DNA of 64,000 nt from Labrenzia sp. THAF82 (GCF_009363435.1 NZ_CP045354.1:4058501-4122500); one strand, 5' to 3'; shown: positions 37,270-46,630, numbered from the stretch's first letter. A program made the numbers and translations. Notes: generated by a model from the sequence alone, not told the origin.

Positions 37270-37406
37270 AAGTCCGGCCCTTCGCCCGGCTCAGGGCCGG
37301 TCCCATCTTTCAATTTGCGGCATTTCTGATCCGCTATGGAACCCTTCCCTGGTCCGCATTAGGTTTCTTCTAACCCGGAATCGTTTCAGAAAGGCAAAAA
37401 AACACA

Positions 37407-37706
37407 ATGAAAAATGTACACGGAAAGTCATTATCCGTTGAAGAAGCACAAGGAATTGCCACTGAAGCACTGCTGCAGTTGAGCCGGGAGCCAGAACAGA
37501 TAGGCCGTTTTCTGGCTTTTTCAGGTATTGGCCCAGAAATGATTCGGGAAGCTGCAGGAGAACCAGGATTTCTTGCAGGCGTTCTGGAGTTCTACATGAT
37601 GGACGAGGCACTTTTGCTTGCCTTTTGCGAGAACGCCGGCATCCGCCCGACCATGATCGCAGCCGCCCGGTATGCCTTGACCGGAGGCATGGAAGATCAT
37701 GCCTGA
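37407..37706 (+). CDS. DUF3572 family protein
   Basis: A 99-residue, largely helical protein matching the alphaproteobacterial DUF3572 family (AQGIATEALLQLSREPEQIG, RFLAFSGIGPEMIR, then LEFYMMDEALLLAFCENAG). Its position divergent from divK is the usual one in Rhizobiales. Its stop overlaps the next gene by 8 bases. Function unknown. Confidence 0.85.
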   Translation: MKNVHGKSLSVEEAQGIATEALLQLSREPEQIGRFLAFSGIGPEMIREAAGEPGFLAGVLEFYMMDEALLLAFCENAGIRPTMIAAARYALTGGMEDHA

Positions 37707-38379
37707 ACCAACACCGGTACTTCCAGAGGTTTTGAGCCAGATCCGCGCCTTGCCGGCGTCAGGCAGGCCGCTGATTATCTGTGATGTCGATGAAGTCATT
37801 TTGCATCTGACAACGCATCTGGAAGACTATCTTCATTCCAACGGTCTGATGTTTTTGAAATTCGAATACCGTCTGACCGGAAATATCGGTAGCAAGAAGA
37901 CCGGCACGTCGCTGAATGCGACCGAGGTGAAGCAGCTTCTCATGAGTTTCTTTGATGAAGTCAGCCCACATCAGGACCTTGTTCCCGGCGCTGATACGGC
38001 GCTTCACAGCCTTTCCGATGATTGGGACGTTGTGTTGCTGACAAATCTTCCAGGGGCACACAACAAACCGGTTCGAGAGAACCTTCTGGCAGCCAAGGGT
38101 CTCAACTACCCGGTGCTCACAAACTCCGGACCAAAGGGCGGCGCTGTCGCAGCCCTGGCCTCGGGCCGACCCTCACCAGTCGTCTTCATCGACGACAGCC
38201 CGACCAACCATAATTCGGTGAATGCCTCCCTGCCCTCGTCCATTCAGATCCAATTTATTGCCGACCCTAGGTTCCTGACGTCAATGACGCGCGCGCAGCA
38301 TGTTGATCTGTTGACTGGAGATTGGCAGGAGACGGAAACCTTTATCAGCAGTATTCTGTCGGCGGCGAAAACCAGCTAG
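37699..38379 (+). CDS. HAD-superfamily-like hydrolase
   Basis: A 226-residue protein with a HAD-like motif set: [11 protein letters not shown] (Asp29 and Asp31), VVLLTNLPG (motif II Thr), a Lys in GPKGGA (motif III) and FIDDSPTNH (motif IV). The fold and nucleophile region are intact, so a phosphatase is plausible; the substrate is unknown. It overlaps DUF3572 by 8 bases and is followed closely by dinB, so the three genes likely share one transcript. Confidence 0.75.
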   Translation: MPEPTPVLPEVLSQIRALPASGRPLIICDVDEVILHLTTHLEDYLHSNGLMFLKFEYRLTGNIGSKKTGTSLNATEVKQLLMSFFDEVSPHQDLVPGADTALHSLSDDWDVVLLTNLPGAHNKPVRENLLAAKGLNYPVLTNSGPKGGAVAALASGRPSPVVFIDDSPTNHNSVNASLPSSIQIQFIADPRFLTSMTRAQHVDLLTGDWQETETFISSILSAAKTS

Positions 38380-38411
38380 CTTGGTACACAGCTTCCGCAC
38401 CAGAGATATCC

Positions 38412-39722
38412 ATGTCGACGGACATCACCCATTCAGCCAACCTGGCTCCCGCGCTTTGCAGAGACTGCGTCACGCGCCTGCCTGCAGATATGAACCGGTG
38501 CCCGGCTTGTGGCAGTCCGAGGCTGGTCAAGCATGGGGAGCTCGACGTCTTGTCCATAGCGCATATCGATTGCGACGCCTTCTATGCCTCTATCGAAAAG
38601 CGTGACAACCCGGACCTTCTCGACAAGCCGGTGATCGTGGGCGGCGGGCAACGCGGCGTCGTCTCCACCTGTTGTTACATTGCACGGATCTACGGTGTTC
38701 GCTCCGCCATGCCGATGTTCAAGGCTCTTGAGGCCTGCCCGGACGCAATTGTCATAAAGCCGAACATGGAGAAGTACTCTAGAATCGGAAAAGAAATGCG
38801 AGAGCGCATGCGTGCGCTTACCCCGTTGGTGGAGCCGCTATCCATCGATGAAGCCTTTCTCGATCTTACCGGAACGGAGCGCTTACATCGGGCAACACCT
38901 GCTGAAACGCTCGCCAAATTCATTCGGGAAATTGAGGAAGATATCGGTATCAGCGCTTCGGTCGGCCTGGCACCGAACAAATTTCTGGCGAAACTTGCTT
39001 CAGATCTTGAAAAACCGCGCGGGTTTTCGGTGATCGGCGCTGCGGAGGCCAAGTCCGTTCTGGCGGGCATGCCGGTGGGCCGGATCTGGGGCGTTGGAAA
39101 GGTTTTTCAAAAGAAACTGGAAAAGGATGGCATTCGGACGATCGGTCAGCTGCAAACGATGGATTCTGCAGATCTCGCGCGCAAATACGGCTCTATCGGA
39201 CTGCGCCTTGCTCACTTGTCTCAGGGTGACGACAGCAGACTGGTGAAGCCGCAGCGGGGTGCCAAAAGCGTATCGACCGAAACCACTTTCAGAACAGATA
39301 TCTCCAGCTTCGAAACCCTACGCCCGATCCTGCGCGATCTGTCCGAAAAGGTCTCGGCGCGTCTCAAAAAATCAGACCTCTCCGGTCGAGGCATAACCCT
39401 GAAACTCAAGACGGCGGACTATAAGACCATCACAAGAGCCCGACATCTGACAGATCCGACACAGTTGGCTGATAGAATTTACTCTGCCGGTGTTTCGTTG
39501 CTCGAAAACGAGACAGACGGCAGACGCTTCCGCCTGATCGGCATTGGTGTCAGTGATTTGGAAACAGCCGAAAGAGCCGACCCCCAGGACCTTTTGGACG
39601 AGTCCGCCGAGCGGCGAAAAAGCGCTGAACGCGCTGTCGACAGGCTAAGGGACAAGTTCGGCAATTCGGCTGTTGAACTGGGTCTGACGCATGCTGCCAA
39701 GGCGGCAAAGGATGACAAGTAA
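38412..39722 (+). CDS. dinB: DNA polymerase IV with N-terminal zinc-ribbon-like extension
   Basis: Y-family translesion polymerase, 436 residues. Catalytic motifs are [19 protein letters not shown] at about 53-71 and [15 protein letters not shown]. An N-terminal extension of about 50 residues carries two CxxC pairs (Cys16/19 and Cys30/33), likely a zinc ribbon; this extension is found in alphaproteobacterial DinB1. The C-terminal little-finger domain is complete. The ATG at 38412 starts 32 bases after the HAD gene; the earlier in-frame start would overlap that gene. No LexA box was identified. Confidence 0.93.
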   Translation: MSTDITHSANLAPALCRDCVTRLPADMNRCPACGSPRLVKHGELDVLSIAHIDCDAFYASIEKRDNPDLLDKPVIVGGGQRGVVSTCCYIARIYGVRSAMPMFKALEACPDAIVIKPNMEKYSRIGKEMRERMRALTPLVEPLSIDEAFLDLTGTERLHRATPAETLAKFIREIEEDIGISASVGLAPNKFLAKLASDLEKPRGFSVIGAAEAKSVLAGMPVGRIWGVGKVFQKKLEKDGIRTIGQLQTMDSADLARKYGSIGLRLAHLSQGDDSRLVKPQRGAKSVSTETTFRTDISSFETLRPILRDLSEKVSARLKKSDLSGRGITLKLKTADYKTITRARHLTDPTQLADRIYSAGVSLLENETDGRRFRLIGIGVSDLETAERADPQDLLDESAERRKSAERAVDRLRDKFGNSAVELGLTHAAKAAKDDK

Positions 39723-39746
39723 CCCACCGACAGAGCTCTCTTGCAC

Positions 39747-40619
39747 TTATTGGCAATCCGTCTCGTCGTAGAGTTCCAGAGACGTCATGGTGCCCTGAAT
39801 TGTGAAATCACCGTAGTCCAGTTTCAGATGGCCGCTGATACCGTTCTCATAAAGCCAGAAGGAGAGCTGGTAGACAGGAAGCAGTTCGCCGGATGCATCG
39901 TCCGTGCTGGGATCGAAATAGGCAACCGTCACCGGCCAATAATTCATGCCCGACAAGGGCGCATCGGCGCTGCTGGAATTCGATTTGACAGAATTGACCG
40001 CCTTCGTTCCGATCACGGATGTCGTGGCGTAGACCTTTTCGCCAGTTTCCGCGCCATCATAAATATCAGCTGCGACGAAACGGATACCATCCTTGGCAGA
40101 CTTCATGATCGACAGCAGGTGTTCAGTCGGGAACAGCACTTCATTGCTTATTTCGAGTGACTTTTCAGAAGGCTCCTTCAGCTCAACCTTTTTCGCCTCC
40201 GCGCCGGAATGCGCAGTGCCACGTGTTTCTTCAACAAGCTTCTGGTCGACATAAGTCTTGGACAGGAACTGGTAGCTCTCTGCTTCCGGCTCTTCGAAAG
40301 AAGTTGTTTGCAGATCGGTGATTTGAGATCCACCGCTGGTATCTTGAAATTCGGTCACAAACCGGAAATTGACGCTGTAGCCTTCACAGGCATTTCCGGA
40401 AAAATCATAGACCATGCGGCCCGAGAGCCCTGCGATGCCCGATTGCTCCTCCGTGTCGCCAAGTTTCATGTCGTAGACGGCCCTGTGAGGGACCAGCTTT
40501 GTCCCGACCGGTGCCGCACCGGCCGCAGCTACGGGCGTTGCGCTAATGACCCCTGACAAGAGCAGAAACGCGGCGGCACAGAACGAAAATTTCACGACAG
40601 TCTGCATCAAGAACCTCAT
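39747..40619 (-). CDS. eipB: EipB-type periplasmic envelope integrity protein (DUF1849)
   Basis: A 290-residue protein with a signal peptide (about 1-32, ending VAAA) and the DUF1849 domain, starting VPHRAVYDMKL. In Brucella EipB folds as an open beta-spiral in the periplasm, supports envelope integrity, and has a conserved disulfide joining a mid-protein and a C-terminal cysteine. Both are present here (NACEGYSV and the terminal TDCQ). Hallmarks WPVTVAYFD and LPVYQLSFWLYENGISGHL are also present. It is divergent from the second RidA gene. Confidence 0.88.
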   Translation of the reverse strand: MRFLMQTVVKFSFCAAAFLLLSGVISATPVAAAGAAPVGTKLVPHRAVYDMKLGDTEEQSGIAGLSGRMVYDFSGNACEGYSVNFRFVTEFQDTSGGSQITDLQTTSFEEPEAESYQFLSKTYVDQKLVEETRGTAHSGAEAKKVELKEPSEKSLEISNEVLFPTEHLLSIMKSAKDGIRFVAADIYDGAETGEKVYATTSVIGTKAVNSVKSNSSSADAPLSGMNYWPVTVAYFDPSTDDASGELLPVYQLSFWLYENGISGHLKLDYGDFTIQGTMTSLELYDETDCQ

Positions 40620-40892
40620 GTTTCACCGACGGTTCGCTGGCCGCCAATGCGTTTGGACTATCATATTCGGGAAAAGGTGCATTTCGCTACAGCGAATGCG
40701 CAAATCGATAGGAAACTTGTGTGCTGCATATCCTGTTCTCACAGGATTAATCCGCTTTGTGACTGCAATTGCAGTTTGTTTCCTTGCATTTTGCCACCAT
40801 TCTCATCGTGGAAATTTGATCTTGTGCCGGTCGCCAAATTGAGCGAAGACACCGCGACCAACAATCGGATCGAAATCCTGCGGAGACCATAC

Positions 40893-41360
40893 ATGAGCAG
40901 CACCATCGAAACCCGGCTCGCTGACCTTGGCGTTACGCTTCCAGAAGCAGCTGCGCCTGCCGCCAACTACGTGCCTTTCGTAAAAACGGGCAATCAGCTG
41001 TTTGTGTCCGGGCAGTTGCCAATGAGCGGCGGCAAGATAGAAGTTACCGGCAAGCTTGGCGACGGACTGGGTGTTGATGAAGGCAAACATGCTGCAAAAC
41101 TTTGCGCCATCAATTTGCTTGCTCAGGCAAAAGCAGCCACTGGTGACCTTGAGAAAGTCGTTCGACTTGTCAAAATCGTCGGCTTCGTCAATTCGACCGG
41201 CGAGTTTGCTGATCAACCGCAGGTCATCAACGGTGCCTCGGATTTCCTGGTGGAAGCCATGGGCGACAAGGGCCGCCACGCCCGATCTGCAGTTAGCGCA
41301 GCCTCCCTGCCCTTTGGCGCCGCCGTCGAGATCGAAGCCATCTTCGAGATTGCCGACTAA
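40893..41360 (+). CDS. RidA family protein (second copy)
   Basis: A 155-residue RidA superfamily protein of the longer type common in Rhizobiales. Elements: NQLFVSGQLPMSGGKIEVTG, NLLAQAKAATGDLEKVVRLVK, GASDFLVEAMGDKGRHARSA and LPFGAAVEIEAIFEI. The arginine in GRHARSA may correspond to the canonical carboxylate-binding Arg. The ATG at 40893 follows CGGAGACC. It leads a cluster with GDPD (41402) and the FemAB-like gene (42260), an arrangement I recall from related genomes. Confidence 0.85.
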   Translation: MSSTIETRLADLGVTLPEAAAPAANYVPFVKTGNQLFVSGQLPMSGGKIEVTGKLGDGLGVDEGKHAAKLCAINLLAQAKAATGDLEKVVRLVKIVGFVNSTGEFADQPQVINGASDFLVEAMGDKGRHARSAVSAASLPFGAAVEIEAIFEIAD

Positions 41361-41401
41361 GCTACAGTTCCCACCAAAACGCCGAAACGGTATTTCATTT
41401 C

Positions 41402-42175
41402 ATGTCTCCCGACCTTGAGGCTATCTTTGCCCGTCCAATTGCGCATCGTGGATTTCACGATGCGGATAACGGGATTATGGAAAACTCACCCTCTGCGGTG
41501 CGGGAAGCTATCGACAGGTCTTTCGGGATCGAAGTCGATATTCAAGAGACTGCTGACGGCGAAGCACTGGTTTTTCACGACTACACGCTTGACCGGCTGG
41601 CCGAAGGATCTGGAAAGGTCATCGACTACAGTTCGAAGGCACTCGAAAAGATCCATATGAAAACGGGGACCGACAAGCTTTGGTTGCTTCAGGACCTTTT
41701 TTCACTTGTCGAAGGCAAGGTTCCGCTTGTTATTGAGATCAAATCGCTGATGCGCCGCGATGCGCAGGGCGACTTTGTGCGCCATGTTGTCGATCAGGTT
41801 GCCGCATACAATGGACCGGTTTGCATCAAAACCTTCGATCCGGACATGCTTTCGATTGCACGAGACCACAATCGAGAGGTCTTGCGCGGCATTGTTGCAG
41901 ATGGCGCGGAACCAGGCCGCACCTATGTAAGCTTCAGCCGTGTTGACCGGTTCATTCTTCGTCATCTTCTACACGCGCCGCGCACACGCCCGAATTTCGT
42001 GTCCTATGGTGTCAAGGACCTGCCGAAAGCAGGCCCCAGCCTGTTGCGCTCGGTCTTCAAACTTCCACTCATGTGCTGGACCGTGCGCACACGCGAACAA
42101 CGCGAAATCGCCGCGCGCTATGCAGATCAAGTGGTCTTCGAAGGGTTTGATCCTGATAAAAGCCCCGGGGTTTGA
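41402..42175 (+). CDS. Glycerophosphodiester phosphodiesterase family protein
   Basis: A 257-residue enzyme of the GDPD family that hydrolyses glycerophosphodiesters to an alcohol and glycerol-3-phosphate. The TIM-barrel metal and catalytic residues are visible in PIAHRGFHDADNGIMENS (His-Arg, Glu) and FGIEVDIQETADGEALVFHD (Glu, Asp, His). The ATG at 41402 is 41 bases after the RidA stop. No signal peptide is seen, so it is probably cytoplasmic. Confidence 0.9.
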   Translation: MSPDLEAIFARPIAHRGFHDADNGIMENSPSAVREAIDRSFGIEVDIQETADGEALVFHDYTLDRLAEGSGKVIDYSSKALEKIHMKTGTDKLWLLQDLFSLVEGKVPLVIEIKSLMRRDAQGDFVRHVVDQVAAYNGPVCIKTFDPDMLSIARDHNREVLRGIVADGAEPGRTYVSFSRVDRFILRHLLHAPRTRPNFVSYGVKDLPKAGPSLLRSVFKLPLMCWTVRTREQREIAARYADQVVFEGFDPDKSPGV

Positions 42176-42259
42176 CGTCACTCTGCGTTCCGCTCTTGCA
42201 CCGCAAAAAGGCAGCGCTACATTTTGATAGTGGTTTCAAACTGTGGTCTTTATGAACGT

Positions 42260-43576
42260 ATGAGCTTCACTTCATCCCAAGGCAGCGACAGTCCTGCGGA
42301 CGCCGGACAAGCCATTACCTTGCGTATCTTGTCTTCATTGAAGAATGTCTCCCGAGAGGCCTGGGATCAGGTTGCAAATCCAGGCTGGAAGCTTTCCGGG
42401 CGCGGATTGCTGACGCCAGAAGACGACTGCAAATCGCTCAAGGACCTGTCTGGCGCCCTGGCAAAAGAATTTGAACCAACTTCTGAAGAAACTTCATTTA
42501 ACCCTTTTCTTTCTTACGATTTTCTTGAAGCACTAGAGAGTTCAGGGTGCGCAACGAATGCGACCGGCTGGATGCCGCGGCACATGTTGCTTCAAGATGA
42601 GAACGAGACAGTGCTCGGCGCCGTGCCAGCTTATCTGAAGAGCCATTCACAAGGTGAATATGTGTTCGATCACGGTTGGGCGGACGCATTCTACCGGGCC
42701 GGTGGCGACTATTATCCCAAGCTCCAGATTTCCGTTCCCTTCACGCCGGCAACGGGAAGACGGTTTTTGACCGGGCCTGGCGTCAACCGAGAAGCCGGGC
42801 TTCAAGCCCTGGCGGCAGGCCTGGTACAGGTCTGCCAGAAAACCGGAGCTTCATCTGTTCATGCGACCTTCCTCTCGAAGGGAGAATGGGACACCTTGGG
42901 CGACCTTGGGTATCTTCGACGCACCGACCAGCAGTTTCACTGGGAAAATCACGGATACGAAAACTTTGACGGCTTCCTTGCCGACCTGGCATCACGCAAA
43001 CGCAAGGCGATCAAAAAGGAGCGAAAAGAAGCCCTTTCCGCCGACGGTATCGAGGTGGAATGGGTCACAGGGTCAGACCTCACCGAAGCCCATTGGGACG
43101 CCTTTTATGAATTCTACCTGGATACCGGCTCTCGCAAATGGGGCCGGCCTTATCTCAACCGAGACTTCTTTTCACTGATCAACGAAAGGCTGGCGGAGCG
43201 GACATTGCTGGTGCTAGCCAAACGTCACGACCGATATATTGCAGGCGCTCTGAATTTCATCGGCTCGGAAACCTTGTTCGGCAGACACTGGGGATGCACG
43301 GAACATCATCCGTTCCTGCATTTCGAGCTTTGCTACTATCAAGCCATCGACTTTGCGATTGCCAAGGGCTTGAAGCGGGTGGAAGCCGGCGCCCAAGGGG
43401 CACACAAACTCGCGCGCGGCTACCTGCCGGCAACCACCTATTCAGCTCACTGGATCGCACACGAAGGTCTTCATGATGCGGTCGCGGATTTTCTGGAACA
43501 CGAACGACGGGCAGTCGAACGGGAAAACGAAGCGCTTGCTGGCCATGCCCCGTTCAAAAACCGGGATGCGACCTGA
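42260..43576 (+). CDS. FemAB-like GNAT acyltransferase (DUF482)
   Basis: A 438-residue protein of the DUF482/FemAB-like group, with two tandem acyltransferase folds. Recognisable pieces are NPFLSYDFLEALESSG, VFDHGWADAFYRAGGDYYPK, LASRKRKAIKKERKEA, GRPYLNRDFF and EAGAQGAHKLARGY. Such proteins are annotated as peptidoglycan-related or small-molecule acyltransferases without proof. The frame opens at 42224, but ATG at 42260 gives the usual family start. It closes the RidA-GDPD cluster. Confidence 0.82.
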   Translation: MSFTSSQGSDSPADAGQAITLRILSSLKNVSREAWDQVANPGWKLSGRGLLTPEDDCKSLKDLSGALAKEFEPTSEETSFNPFLSYDFLEALESSGCATNATGWMPRHMLLQDENETVLGAVPAYLKSHSQGEYVFDHGWADAFYRAGGDYYPKLQISVPFTPATGRRFLTGPGVNREAGLQALAAGLVQVCQKTGASSVHATFLSKGEWDTLGDLGYLRRTDQQFHWENHGYENFDGFLADLASRKRKAIKKERKEALSADGIEVEWVTGSDLTEAHWDAFYEFYLDTGSRKWGRPYLNRDFFSLINERLAERTLLVLAKRHDRYIAGALNFIGSETLFGRHWGCTEHHPFLHFELCYYQAIDFAIAKGLKRVEAGAQGAHKLARGYLPATTYSAHWIAHEGLHDAVADFLEHERRAVERENEALAGHAPFKNRDAT

Positions 43577-43604
43577 AGAAAACAAGCAAGAACTCAGTCG
43601 GCTT

Positions 43605-44456
43605 TCAGAACGTCAGGCGCATTTCCTGCTGTTCCAGAATGTCTTCAGCTTCGAACCGATCCAACAGGGCATTCGTTGACATGTCTGACTTGTCTACATT
43701 GACGAACACCAATTGTTCGCCGTCCACACTTCCGGCAGCGGCGGCGAGCAAGGCGCTGCCGATGCCCTTTCTGCGGTGATCTTTCCTGACAGCAATCTGC
43801 GCGACCGAACCATCGTGATAAACAGCGACCCATCCCAAGATCTCTCCACCGGAGCGAGCGGCGATTGCGTTGGTCTTTCCGGCCAGTGCAATCAGTGCTT
43901 TCTTGCTGTTTTGAGGTGTCGGTTGCCAGTCGAAATAAGCGGTCTCATCTGAGGGAAGCTCACCAATCTCTATTGGCTGCAAGCCCCATTCTGCAGATGA
44001 TCTCTCAAGCCCATCTTTTGGCAGCTTGCAAACGCGAAGTCCTCTGCTTGCTTGAAAGTCCGCATTTTCATAGGCGGCGATGGCTTTGTCGTTGCTTGTG
44101 ATCACTTCAAGCTGCATTCCGGTGGCACCATCGGCTGCAAGCTGACCGGAAACCACTTTCAGAAGCTGACCAAACAGGCCGTTCCGCCGATATTGCGGAT
44201 GTGTTCCGACGGACAACGTATAGGCGCTCCCTGCCCAATCCGGGTTTGGGGCAGCGGAATACCAGAATGCTGCAATCTCACCATTTGTCCTCGCAACAAA
44301 AGAGTGTCTGGATGAAAACCCGCGCTGTTTATGAAAGTCCGTGAACTTCTCAATGCTCATATGCAGCGGGACGACATAATCGGAAAACGCCATGTTCATG
44401 GCTCCACAAAGCAACGTGGGCTCAATTCCGGCGCAGTTTGCTATTTCAAATGACAT
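43605..44456 (-). CDS. Tandem GNAT-family N-acetyltransferase
   Basis: A 283-residue protein with two GNAT-like domains. The acetyl-CoA loop of the first is VGTHPQYRRNGLFGQLL. The second is AVRKDHRRKGIGSALL, near residue 232, with the RRKGIG form of the Q/RxxGxG/A motif. The first domain has the less typical RRNGLF. Substrate unknown. It lies convergent to the FemAB-like gene, and no operon partner is evident. Confidence 0.82.
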   Translation of the reverse strand: MSFEIANCAGIEPTLLCGAMNMAFSDYVVPLHMSIEKFTDFHKQRGFSSRHSFVARTNGEIAAFWYSAAPNPDWAGSAYTLSVGTHPQYRRNGLFGQLLKVVSGQLAADGATGMQLEVITSNDKAIAAYENADFQASRGLRVCKLPKDGLERSSAEWGLQPIEIGELPSDETAYFDWQPTPQNSKKALIALAGKTNAIAARSGGEILGWVAVYHDGSVAQIAVRKDHRRKGIGSALLAAAAGSVDGEQLVFVNVDKSDMSTNALLDRFEAEDILEQQEMRLTF

Positions 44457-44704
44457 TTTGTGGAACTGGTACCTTTTTCAGCGGTCCCTGACTACAGAGC
44501 CCGGTTTCGACCAGGTGGCAATAATGTGCGTAATCCGGCCCTTTCTGGCCCTCCAAGTTGGGCGCATAGAGCCCATATATCCTGGTCACCAAAACACGCT
44601 TCGACTGCTGGAATTTCTCCTCGTATCCAATCGCAGCGCTTCATGCTCTGATTGATTGAAGTTTTTCCCGGTCAAGCAGGACGCAATTTAAACGGCGATT
44701 TGAG

Positions 44705-45025
44705 CTAGTCGAAGCTTTCTGCAACGTCATACATGACCGGCTCAAAGCTCTTGCAAAGTGCGCTTATTCTGCGGTTACGCTCCCGCATTTCCTGCGTACG
44801 TAACATGGCGAGAAAGTCCTCGCGTTTGCGCCACTGGGAGTAATTGGCAATGCGTGTTTGAGCATCATTGACATGAAGACCGGCGCCAATGAAACCCGGT
44901 TGGTGACGAATGAAATTCTCGTAGGCTTCCTTCAACTCATCCAGAAGATCGAAACAGGTCCCGGGCGTCATTTCAAACGTGGTGATCACGGTCTGGCAGT
45001 CTTTGCCACTAGAAATCTCTGGCAT
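44705..45025 (-). CDS. Antibiotic biosynthesis monooxygenase (ABM) domain protein
   Basis: A 106-residue protein with a ferredoxin-like ABM fold: an FEMTPGTCFDLLDELKEAYE helix, QPGFIGAGLHVNDAQTRIANY and SQWRKREDFLAMLR. ABM domains include quinol monooxygenases and heme-degrading enzymes; residues that would decide this are not clear. The ATG at 45025 follows GGGAG. It starts 70 bases after the stop of the OxyR-like regulator on the same strand, so it is probably co-expressed with it. Confidence 0.75.
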   Translation of the reverse strand: MPEISSGKDCQTVITTFEMTPGTCFDLLDELKEAYENFIRHQPGFIGAGLHVNDAQTRIANYSQWRKREDFLAMLRTQEMRERNRRISALCKSFEPVMYDVAESFD

Positions 45026-45095
45026 CGTTTTTCTCCCGTATTCGCGTCGCTGAAAAGGCTGGCATGTTTTGCATGGCCCGGCAACAAGGAGAACG

Positions 45096-46031
45096 TTATT
45101 TGCCAGGCACCTCCACCCCTTTCACGTTCATTGCCTCAACCGCCATGAGCGCAAGCTCCAGAAGCGTTTCGAAATGAGCTGTTCTCGAACTTCCGCGCCT
45201 CCAGACAAGATACATGTGCCTGAGCATCGGAAGATCCTCGACTTTCTTCAGGAGCAGATCCGGTTCCTTGCCGAACTCCGAAGCAATATAGGCCGCCGGA
45301 AACAGAGCCAGGCCCATACCCATGGATGTCATTTGCCTCAGGGCATCGAGGCTCGTTCCCTCGTACTCTTGTCGGAAATCCGCGCCTGCTGCACGCGCCA
45401 GCGCCTGAACATCGTCGTGGAGACGAAATCCCTGACTGAGAGACAACAGCTTTTCGTCGCGGAGCATTGCTGTCGGAACAACATCAAGCCCAGCCAATGG
45501 GTGTGACTTTGGAACCGCCAGCGAAACGTCTTCGTGACAAAGAACCCGTTCCACCAGCTGGTTGCTGGGCGAAATGTCCGGTGTGATGACGCAATCCAGT
45601 GCACCGGAGGCGATCCCCTCCTCCAAAAGGTTGGGCCTGTCCTCGCGAATATAGAGTTCAAGCCCCGGGTAATTTCGTTTTAGAATCGGTAGGAAGTGCG
45701 GCATGAAGTACGGACCGAAGGTCGGTGACACACCCAATCGGATCAATCCGCCAAGATTGGATTGGCCGGCCTGCGCCGCCGTCACAATTTCGTCTAGGTT
45801 TTCCAAGGCCTGACGGGCAAGTGGCAGGAGGTTCTCGCCAGCAGCCGTAAGGCTGATATCGCCGCCTCCCCGCTCCAGCAGTATTGCCCCCAGCTGATCC
45901 TCCAAGAGCTTGAATTGTGACGACAAAGTGGGCTGAGAGACATTGCATTTCTCCGCAGCCTTGCCGAAATGCATCGTCTCAGCCAGCGCGATGAAATACT
46001 CCAGTTGACGCGGTGATGGGCGGAAGCTCAT
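45096..46031 (-). CDS. OxyR-like LysR regulator lacking the redox cysteines
   Basis: A 311-residue LysR-type regulator. The N-terminal winged helix (residues 1-60, RQLEYFIALAETMHFGKAAE) and the effector domain align with OxyR, including SPTFGPYFMPHFLPIL and LREMTSxGxG-like text. At the positions of the E. coli peroxide-sensing pair, Cys199 is Arg203 and Cys208 is Ala212. The peroxide switch cannot therefore work in the usual way. The three remaining cysteines lie outside the switch. Its promoter (46048-46084) carries an OxyR-type four-part operator. The closest function is an OxyR paralogue that senses something else or acts constitutively. Confidence 0.85.
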   Translation of the reverse strand: MSFRPSPRQLEYFIALAETMHFGKAAEKCNVSQPTLSSQFKLLEDQLGAILLERGGGDISLTAAGENLLPLARQALENLDEIVTAAQAGQSNLGGLIRLGVSPTFGPYFMPHFLPILKRNYPGLELYIREDRPNLLEEGIASGALDCVITPDISPSNQLVERVLCHEDVSLAVPKSHPLAGLDVVPTAMLRDEKLLSLSQGFRLHDDVQALARAAGADFRQEYEGTSLDALRQMTSMGMGLALFPAAYIASEFGKEPDLLLKKVEDLPMLRHMYLVWRRGSSRTAHFETLLELALMAVEAMNVKGVEVPGK

Positions 46032-46047
46032 CCGATCCTCGCATGTT

Positions 46048-46084
46048 ATAGATTATTCCTATCAATATAATACAAACAATGTAT
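46048..46084. promoter_or_regulatory. OxyR-type tetrapartite operator
   Basis: ATAG-N7-CTAT-N7-ATAC-N7-GTAT spans 37 bases and begins 17 bases upstream of the OxyR-like start codon. The E. coli OxyR consensus is four such elements at the same 7-base spacing; 14 of 16 defining bases match. Its location suits autoregulation and perhaps control of the divergent small-protein genes. Confidence 0.65.
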
Positions 46085-46154
46085 TTCTTCTATTTCGCCT
46101 TGTCACCATATCATTGTTGTCAACGAAGCAATCGAAGCGAAGTGGAGATAGGCG

Positions 46155-46340
46155 ATGTACAACCGGTTGAAATCCTTGCGCAGCCAACACAACACTCTTG
46201 ATTCCCTGATCCGCCGCGAAGAGTTGCATCCCTACCCGGATACTCAGCACATCCGATCATTGAAGAAATTCAAGCTCCGTCTGCGCGACGAGATTAGCCG
46301 CATCGAGGGCGCTCTCAACGCAAACCGTCTCGTTTACTAG
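46155..46340 (+). CDS. YdcH/DUF465-like small protein
   Basis: A 61-residue, Arg/His/Lys-rich helical protein resembling YdcH (DUF465): MYNRLKSLRSQHNTLDSLI, then LKKFKLRLRDEISRIEGAL. The ATG follows TGGAGATAGGCG, a good ribosome binding site. It is divergent from the OxyR-like gene and forms a pair with the next gene (46378), 37 bases downstream. Function unknown; a coiled-coil or nucleic-acid-binding role is guesswork. Confidence 0.7.
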   Translation: MYNRLKSLRSQHNTLDSLIRREELHPYPDTQHIRSLKKFKLRLRDEISRIEGALNANRLVY

Positions 46341-46377
46341 TTTGCAAAAACCGCATCACGTTCAAGGAAATACGACG

Positions 46378-46578
46378 ATGAACCCGTTCTGGCCGTTCAT
46401 GACTTTACCTGCAACGCAACCGCCTCTCTCCAGACAGAGCCGGTTGCAGGACCTCAACGCTCGGATGACGTCCTTCCTATCGGAAAAGCAGGCGTCGGGC
46501 ACCTCATGCCCCCAGGTGCTCGACAACATCAAGACCGCACGGTCTGAAGTCCAGCGCGAGATGGCCTCACGCACCTAA
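46378..46578 (+). CDS. Small protein of unknown function, partner of the YdcH-like gene
   Basis: A 66-residue protein with a proline-rich N-terminus and a helical, amphipathic second half (RLQDLNARMTSFLSEKQASG, KTARSEVQREMAS). AAGGA upstream supports the ATG at 46378. A good terminator follows the stop. No family recognised, but the clean ribosome site, spacing and terminator make a real gene likely. Confidence 0.6.
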   Translation: MNPFWPFMTLPATQPPLSRQSRLQDLNARMTSFLSEKQASGTSCPQVLDNIKTARSEVQREMASRT

Positions 46579-46630
46579 AGCCCCCCCGGACTTCCGCGGT
46601 CCGGATAGAGCGCCCCAATAGCTGGACCAA

